From assembly GCA_950106755.1 (NCBI GenBank), contig OX467087.1, forward strand, positions 12,094,047-12,158,046: DNA of 64,000 bases, given 5' to 3'. Position numbers and translations under genes: made by a program. Within the stretch, counting starts at the first letter, position 1, and each line of letters starts with the position of its first letter. Source of the stretch: Climacium dendroides (Eukaryota > Streptophyta > Bryopsida > Hypnales > Climaciaceae). The notes beneath the pieces were generated by a model, which worked only from the letters and a program-made list of their open reading frames with translations, did not search any database and was not told the DNA's origin. This document shows positions 57,017-64,000 of this stretch, in pieces.

Positions 57017-58675
57017 TTGACGCCAAATTGTGATTGTAGCCTGGAATTTTAGTTTATTTGAAAGGACTGAAACACTTTATTCCACAGCAAATAAAAAGAA
57101 TCCAACAGCCAAGCAATCACTGGAATTGTCGGATCCCTCACTCTACGAGCCGCTTCGATCGAATGGAAATTGTCTGCACTGCCTGCTAGTACTTGAGTGA
57201 GCTGAGTAGGCAGCACTAGCAAAAGGCGGAGCGCTTTCTGTGGCCTTGCGTCATAAAGAAGGTATTTTTTGGGGGGTAAGATTCTTAGCAAGCCCCCAAA
57301 GAATTTCAACATGAGTTGTTTTGGAGACTCTCCGGTAACATATTGTATGAAATTTTAGGGTTGAAAGTATAGGATATTGGCAAATAATGCTGTAGAAAAT
57401 GCACAAAATGTTTCAACTTTCATTGGTTGCTTCACATAATTCTTCAACTGTCATTGGTTGCACTTGAAGAGCTTGGGGTGAATTTTGGGTGAATGTTGGT
57501 GGTCATTGAAGGCCCAAATGTAGGAGGTGAATTTCAGAATGTGTGGAGGTTTTTTTTATAATCCTATTGTATTCTCTTTTTTGAATGTGAGTACATGAGC
57601 CTCTTGCAATAAAAATTGCATTTTTTCCAAAAAAATTCATTCTAAATTTATTGATTTCCAAAAAAGGATTGCTTGGGTGTTAGATAAGTGAGTTGTGAAT
57701 AGACATATGACCTTGGGGTTTTCTTTTAGAACTTAGACACATGTGATTGTAGACACACATCAAAATTCTCAAGGAGATCCAATAGGATATATTTGTTACA
57801 TATTATTCACCATGCACTCTCAAAAATCAATTAATCACTTTGCGAGTGTGGAAGGTATTCATAACCAAGTGAAATAACAAATTGAACTCAAGTCAAGTGG
57901 ATGGTTGTTGACAATGTAGTTAAAAGTGACAATATGGTACAAATAACCTAGGATATTTTGCATGATATTTAGGAATAAATGTTCTTCTTGCAAATGTTGA
58001 AGAGGCCTAAAGGACCTATGTAGACTAAAGGTCATGATAGCAAATTTCCAACCAAATTATATATTTAAATTTTTTAAAAATTAAAGAAAATGAATTTATA
58101 CTTTAAATTTGATTTTCAAGGGAGATAATAATGTGGACAATATCTTTTTTCATTGCTGCAAAAAAGTGCATAAATTTTGACTTTTCCAAAATTGTAGCTT
58201 AGCTTTTCTAGAGAAGAGGGCTCACTACAATTTTCGGGGACCTTAGGGCCCATAGCCAATCAATTAAAAAGAACTCACATTATGAATTCTTTTAGTTTAG
58301 AAAATATACTAAAATTATGTATTGGACATTTTTGTGTCCACTTCTCATTCTATACTACTTTTAGAGTCATAGCCTATAAAAACTAACCTTCTAAAGACAA
58401 ACCATGCACCTTCAAAGACTTTTTCTATAACTTTAGACTTATGGTCTTAAGACACCTAAGGGTCTTCTCACACGTGAACCTCATTCCTTTATTTTCTCTC
58501 ATTAGTAAGAAACCATCATCCTACATACATTTTTCACATTAGATATTCTTAACATATGTTAAAATTTACTAATATGTTTTACAAGGGACAAATTTTAACA
58601 TGCTTTAACATAACAAATGTAAAAAAGACATAGGGAATTTTTTTTTCATTAGGGTTCTATTAAAATTCATTAAAC
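57017..58675. other. AT-rich spacer with a GC-richer patch
   Basis: 57050-57310 is GC-richer and open for 87 codons on the minus strand, with no recognisable domain. The rest is AT-rich without element ends, apart from an isolated CACTACAATTTTCGGGG at ~58223 lacking a partner. Confidence 0.45.
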
Positions 58676-59615
58676 TTGATTCCTAAAGGCTTTTGACTAT
58701 ATTTTCACCAAAATGCTCTAAAATTGCAATTTCTAGTACAAGTACCAAATTTAAAAAAAACAAAACATTTTTGGATACATGTAACCGTAGGATCTTGTAG
58801 TAAACTGGTTTGAGAAGATGTGGAATAAACCTCAAAAATTTCCACCATGTGGATTGCAAGATATTAACATTTGAAGTGACATAACACCTTTTTTTGGCCT
58901 TGCAAAAATCTAGGTAGCTACACTTCACAAGTTCAATCATTATGAAAAAATGTCCAAAATAATGGTGATTTTTTGAATTCATTCTTCATTGCAAGTAAGC
59001 TACATGCTTGAGAAATTTCAAATCATTTGGAATTGTACAACATATAGGAAAAAAATGGTAAGTTGAAAGATGTCAAGAATGATTCAAAATAATAAATTGT
59101 AAACAATTTATTTATGGAATTGAAAAATGTCAATCCCAATGGTTGTAATGTTTTAATATACAATCTACACCTAATTCTTTTATTTTTTCCCAAAATATTG
59201 AAAATTAAATTAAATAAAAAACTTCAAAGTTTATCTTAGAGTAGAAATTCTATAACCACCCTCAAACTACCCACAAACAAAAACTCATAGAACTTTCATC
59301 TCATTAATCCAAATGGAATGATTAAAAGCTTTCCATGTATATATAAATCTATAGAATCAATTTCAAATTTTTATTTATTTTTAAATGATTTTTAAAGAAG
59401 TTTTTTGCTACCTAAATTGCCCACTCTTTGTTAAAAATCACATACCATACAATAACTTTTTAACCATGCAGTAGTCAAAAGTTATGAAAATTATTGGGTC
59501 TAAATGATACTCCTTGGGCACATATTATATGAAAATTTCAAAGAAAAAAATATAAACTCCATTTGTAGTGAGCTACCAAAAATCATTATGTTGTCAAGAA
59601 ACGCAGTTTAGGATT
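58676..59615. mobile_element. Family P element, copy 2, decayed ends
   Basis: The left end TTGA-TTCCTAAAGGCTTTTGAC is a decayed form of the 48472 end, and the body aligns in order with 48490-49350. The right end is poorly preserved (AGTTTAGGATTTTA). Confidence 0.65.
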
Positions 59616-61391
59616 TTATATATCAATTATATAATATAGACTAAATTTATATTGATAGTGAAATTTGACTCAAAATTCATTGCCAATGATGTTTTGGATG
59701 TAAAAATAAAATCATTAATTGTCAATTGATAAATTTTCACACTAATCTCTATTGCTAATGTACCTCTTCAAATAATTTCAAATTGATTGGATTGTTTTGG
59801 CTACATTTAACTATTTGGTAGCAACAACTAATTTTGTAGCAAAAACCTAAAAAATAGTGAGTGGTAATAAATAGAGATTTTTTTTGCATTTCAAATAAAT
59901 AAATAACATTCTAGAAATCCAATGACATGTATATATCATGATTCATTTATACATCACTTTCTATGTCAATTCAACTCTTATTGAAGCCAAATAATATTGA
60001 ATTTCATTTTATAATTTTAGATACAAATGATATAATGCAAGTATAATTGCTTTTAGTAACCGCACTCTAGAAATGAAATCTTCATATAAAGGACATGGTG
60101 AAGAAAATTGAAACTTTGGTTACAAAGATTATGTGATTGTTTTTGGACTACATCTTCCAAACTACTACATTGTAATTTTGTCAAAAAAGTTTAATATAAA
60201 AGGAGAACTTACATTTAAACAAATGTAAATTTTTTTAGAAACCAAATGTAAATCTTTTTTGAAGGTAGATGTGCATATGCCTCATAAGACATTCAATTTT
60301 CAATTTGAGAACACTTAAAACCATTTCATTATAAAATATCAAAGCATTAAAATTTTAAAAAATGATATTTTTCATTGTATAGTCTAGCACGCCATACTTA
60401 AGAATGCTCTCTAAAAAGTGAAGGTTGCAAAATACCACTTTAGGGAGCTTCAAATTGGGAAGATTCTCTATGACAAAATTTGGGTTGATATTTTCTCCAT
60501 TTGCACATTTGCATGCAATCAAACAGCCTCCAAAGGGCTGAAATTTTTTCTAATGATGATGACTTTCAAATGTAAAACAAAGTAATTAAAATTGACCTTC
60601 CATCAGTTCTTTTAGTGTACAAGTAAAAAATAAATACAACTTGTACCTTGCAATTGAAGGAATAGACTAAAAATTATGAAAAAATGAAAGATTGTTTAGT
60701 GGATCAATAATGAAGGTTGGGTTTAAAAAAAATATATGAACATGGCATATATGGGGCTAAAAAGGAAATACAACTTTTGCAACTTAGTGCAAATTCTAAT
60801 AATATAGCATTGACATAACTAGCACATTTTTCTAAAGTGTCTCAAACTTGGATGAGTAGGTGATATGATTGTTAAGTTTTTTTTTTATATTTTTGTTATA
60901 TCAATGATTATTTGTTAATTGTAGACTTATAGGCTTTGATTTGCACATTTGTACTATATGCAAATTCTAGTTCTATACACATTGGTGTTTAACATAATGG
61001 TAACTTTGGCAACCTTGGTCATATTAGAGTGAGGCTTTTTCAAACACAATTTGGTGAAAAGAAAACAAAGGAGCAAATTAAAGTTTAAACTTTGAATACA
61101 CCTACAAGGTTTCTTTTTGTATGGAAATGATATAGATGCTATGAACTTACAAGGCATCTTTGAAATACATTTGGAGTGGCATGAAACCTCATAAAAGTTG
61201 AATTGGCTATAGATTTAGATTGATCATGATAGATTGGTAGCCTACCTAAATTCAAATACATTATATATGTAGATAGGCTAATAGGCTTAAGTTAAATTTA
61301 TTTTTGTTTGAAGTTTTTAAACACATTTAATTGGTTTATTTGTTTCTAAATCAATGAAGTTCACTCTATATACAAAGTACACCCCTCCCCC
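59616..61391. other. AT-rich spacer, no gene seen
   Basis: Short low-complexity frames only. No element ends found. Confidence 0.5.
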
Positions 61392-61707
61392 CACTAGAAG
61401 AAAACTATGTTGTCCATGTGTTTAAATTGTGTTGGGAACGAGCAAACCATGTCATATGGATTTTGTTGAGAACCACGTTTCCAACCCTAAAATTATGCGT
61501 TGGAATGTTGTTTTCAACGTAACATTTTGCGTTGGAGTGCATTCCAACACGAAATTCTGCACTTCATCACAGAATGTTACATTGAAAACAACATTCCAAT
61601 GCAGAATTTTAGCGTTGGAAACGCGGTTCTCAATAAAATCCATATGACATGGTTTGCTTATTCCCAACGCAGTTTAAATACATGGGCAACATAGTTTTCT
61701 TCTAGTG
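61392..61707. mobile_element. CACTA-like MITE, palindromic over nearly its whole length
   Basis: CACTAGAAGAAAACTATGTT at the left and its inverse at the right. Arms pair through CCATGTGTTTAAATT, GAGCAAACCATGTCATATGG and GTTTTCAACGTAACATTTTG. Flanks CCC and CCT do not match fully. Because of the symmetry, similar 71-72-codon frames appear on both strands. Confidence 0.85.
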
Positions 61708-62414
61708 CCTCACCTCCCTCTATTATGAGCTAATGTTTTTACACTAGCCCATGGAAATTCAAGAGCAAAAATTTTGAGCCCTTTTAAATGAATCTTCCAC
61801 CTTTTAAAATACAACACTCAAAGGAATTCAACACATGTAGAAATATTCTTCTAAATCCCTATTTTCTACAATGTAATATATGGACTAAATTGATTTGTCC
61901 TATTAGTATGTGTTACTTTGTTATAAGACGAACTTCCATTTGATGAAAACTTTTTATAAAGAAAGAATATTTTTTATTAGTGCGAAGGTTTATAAAGACT
62001 AATTAACATGAATACCGGATTTCCAAAATCATATAAATGGTAAAAACATTCCTCCCTAGTAAAAATTTATATCCATATGTAAAACGTCACCTATAACCAT
62101 CACTATGCCCATAACCATCACCCCTAAAATTTTAGAAAATCTTAGGAAGTGAGTAGATGTAATTATAAGGATGTAATACATCTAAATACCAAACCCTGGT
62201 ATTGGTGTTAGGTGCATTTATAGTCAACTCTTTAAAAATTCACAACTTATAATCACAAAGTCCCGAGCAAAGTCCAAATAATACATTTGAAAGTGCACAA
62301 GAATTATTTTTCTTTTGCTAGTAGGGTCCAATAATTAATTTGTTGGATGTGTATTAGTAGACATCATGTTCCAAACTCTTAAATTAACAATTATGGATGC
62401 TACTATTTAAACCC
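61708..62414. other. AT-rich spacer, no gene seen
   Basis: No gene or element end recognised until the repeat B flank at ~62405. Confidence 0.5.
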
Positions 62415-63347
62415 TTATCCCTTAAAGTCCCAAGGTCTTTTTTCCATCAAAACCCATTCAAAACTGCCATTTCTATTGCAACCACCATAAAACTTTAAAA
62501 AGTTTTTTTTTTACATATCTAACCATAGGATCTTGTACTACACTAGTATAAGGACCCATGAAAAAAAATTCAGTAACTTTGACTTTGTAGATTGCAAGAT
62601 ATTTGCATTTAAAGTGACAAAAACAAGTTTTTTTTACACCTTGATTGGCTAAATTTTTGGACTTTGAATCTTTTTGACTTAAATTTTTTTGAACTGCTCA
62701 TTTTAATTTTCTAATTTTTTATGTTGAAGAATTGAGTTGAAAATCTAGTAAAACAAAATCAACAAAAAAACACTTAATTTTCACTCATTAAAAAATTGTT
62801 AAGTAGAAGTAGGTTCAAGATTGAAGGGATAACTAATCCATTAATAGTTCTAAGATGGAGTTGAAATACAATAATCCCAATGGTGAGATTGTTCTAGTAG
62901 ATAAATTTAATTTTGTTTAACAATTTTTTTTGAAAAATTATAAAAATTGCATTCAAAAATGAATTCTATAAATTATTTTTCCAAAAAGATGCTTAGATTG
63001 CCCAAAAAATAAGATTGTCTATAAATTTCTCATCACTAGTATATATAGAATGAATCAAAGCTTTAGATGTGCACAAAATATAATCTTTGAGAAAAAAACT
63101 TAAAATTTAAAAAGTTCAATTTTTTGTGATTTTTTTTGGACTGCCCCTCGAGTTGCTTTTTGGACTCATGGTGGTATAACTTTTCTTTTTGGGCACCAAT
63201 TGAAATAAAAATTAAATTCCCTGAAAACTAATCTGATTTCCTATCTTCAAAAAAAGTTTCAAAAAATCATGTCAAAAATTGAGATCACACAAGCCTACCT
63301 AAAATCCCAAGAATCCCTCGTAGGGACTTTGGGACTTTAGGGGTTAA
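62415..63347. mobile_element. piggyBac-like TTAA element inserted in repeat B
   Basis: Left TTAT-CCCTTAAAGTCCCAAGG; right, reversed, TTAA-CCCCTAAAGTCCCAAAG. Left flank TTTAAACCC and right flank AGGACAGAC together match the empty B site AGTTAACCC-TTAA-AGGACAAGC at 63572. No transposase. Confidence 0.78.
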
Positions 63348-63800
63348 AGGACAGACATGTGACTATGAAAATCATTCCTTTTGGCATTGTGTGAATATTT
63401 GGTTTTAAAAAAAATTCCCAAAACACTCATTTGGAAGTAAAACTACTATATAAGACCTCCCCTTTTCATGCAAAATTTTAAGGATGAAAAGTTGTACTTC
63501 TATCCTGCATACCAAGATTCTCTATCATTCAACAACCAGAAAATGGCCATAGCATTTTTTTATGAGTTAACCCTTAAAGGACAAGCTAGTCACCATGGAA
63601 ATAACCTGTTTGGATACTATATGTATTGTTGACTTAAAAATTAAAAATGCATTCATTGGAGGACGAGCTAATGTAAAAGATCCCCCTACCAAATTTGGAG
63701 GATGAATAGTTGCACTTTTGTCGTACATGGAGAGATTCTTTGTCATTCATGATTCATGGGCTAGAAAACATCCTCCATGTTAGTTTATGGATTCCTGGTA
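63348..63800. repeat. Repeat B, two tandem ~225-bp units
   Basis: 63348-63560 and 63580-63790 align in order (AGGACAGACATGTGACTATG / AGGACAAGCTAGTCACCATG; GGATGAAAAGTTGTACTTCTAT / GGATGAATAGTTGCACTTTTGT; GATTCTCTATCATTCA / GATTCTTTGTCATTCA). The inverse copy is at 43262-43526. Confidence 0.75.
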
Positions 63801-64000
63801 CTGTGCACCAAATGGTGCAATTAAGTTGCCTTAACAATTAGGTTGCCTTACCCTGCCGAGTTACCCCACGACTCATGAGTGACTCATTGCATCCACGTGG
63901 AGGCAACTGCGTCTCTCTCAATAGATCTTTATATTAGGGTTTCGTTGGTTTATCGCTCGTGTTGTATTGCTAATTAGTTTTCAGCAACACCACCTAGGGA
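63801..64000. other. Window edge, no feature recognised
   Basis: GC-richer than the preceding DNA, with TTAGGGTTTCGTTGG near 63934. It could be the start of a gene leader or an LTR, but the window ends too soon to tell. Confidence 0.3.

Noticed and set aside
1..64000. tRNA, rRNA, CRISPR arrays and viral genes
   Set aside because: I looked for their usual sequence hallmarks and saw none. A tRNAscan or Infernal run would be needed to exclude a degenerate tRNA-derived SINE.

Overview
This is a gene-poor, AT-rich stretch of a land-plant nuclear genome. The plant assignment rests on four things: a full-length LFR (armadillo-type SWI/SNF subunit) gene, a QALGGH-type C2H2 zinc-finger gene, a decayed NB-LRR gene, and plant-style CACTA, Harbinger and Helitron ends. 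I cannot name the species. A non-flowering lineage is possible because the sequence is unfamiliar and the leucine-rich repeats are short and Cys-containing, but this is a guess.

Three intact genes are supported. (1) 9534-10831, plus: a two-exon gene for a 228-residue plant-specific protein with a PTSPxVTCIGQ motif and a TPPK repeat. (2) 17423-21074, minus: a five-exon gene, reconstructed here with all splice phases agreeing, for a ~602-residue protein with one QALGGH zinc finger and a long Gln/Tyr-rich repeat tail; a 61-bp minisatellite lies in intron 1. (3) 31245-32636, plus: LFR, 463 residues, coding region uninterrupted. Two decayed genes are also visible: an NB-LRR pseudogene at 25.56-28.5 kb, next to a 200-N assembly gap, and an unidentified multi-exon remnant at 39.96-41.49 kb on the minus strand, broken by a CACTA MITE.

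Nearly everything else is mobile DNA, mostly small non-autonomous elements. The clearest group has ends of the form TTAA-CCCYTAA...TTAGGG-TTAA, as in piggyBac-type elements (38.5, 41.5, 43.5, 43.7, 48.5, 51.1 and 62.4 kb, with related copies at 34.3 and 58.7 kb). At 42.9-45.1 kb three inverted-repeat elements sit inside each other. A second group is five short minus-strand Helitrons in two head-to-tail arrays (22.8-23.9 and 46.0-47.9 kb), with A|T target sites, CTAG ends and a 3' hairpin. A third group is CACTA-type MITEs, several with exact 3-bp target duplications. There is also a ~1-kb, almost perfect palindrome at 54.85-55.85 kb and several single MITE families. No tRNA, rRNA or CRISPR was seen.

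Layout: 0-8 kb repeats and unique AT-rich DNA; 8-10.8 kb GC-richer gene island; 10.8-17.4 kb AT-rich spacer; 17.4-21.1 kb zinc-finger gene; 22.5-25.3 kb repeats; 25.5-28.5 kb NLR remnant; 31.1-32.6 kb LFR; 34-64 kb almost entirely nested mobile elements. The three intact genes show no evident functional link.
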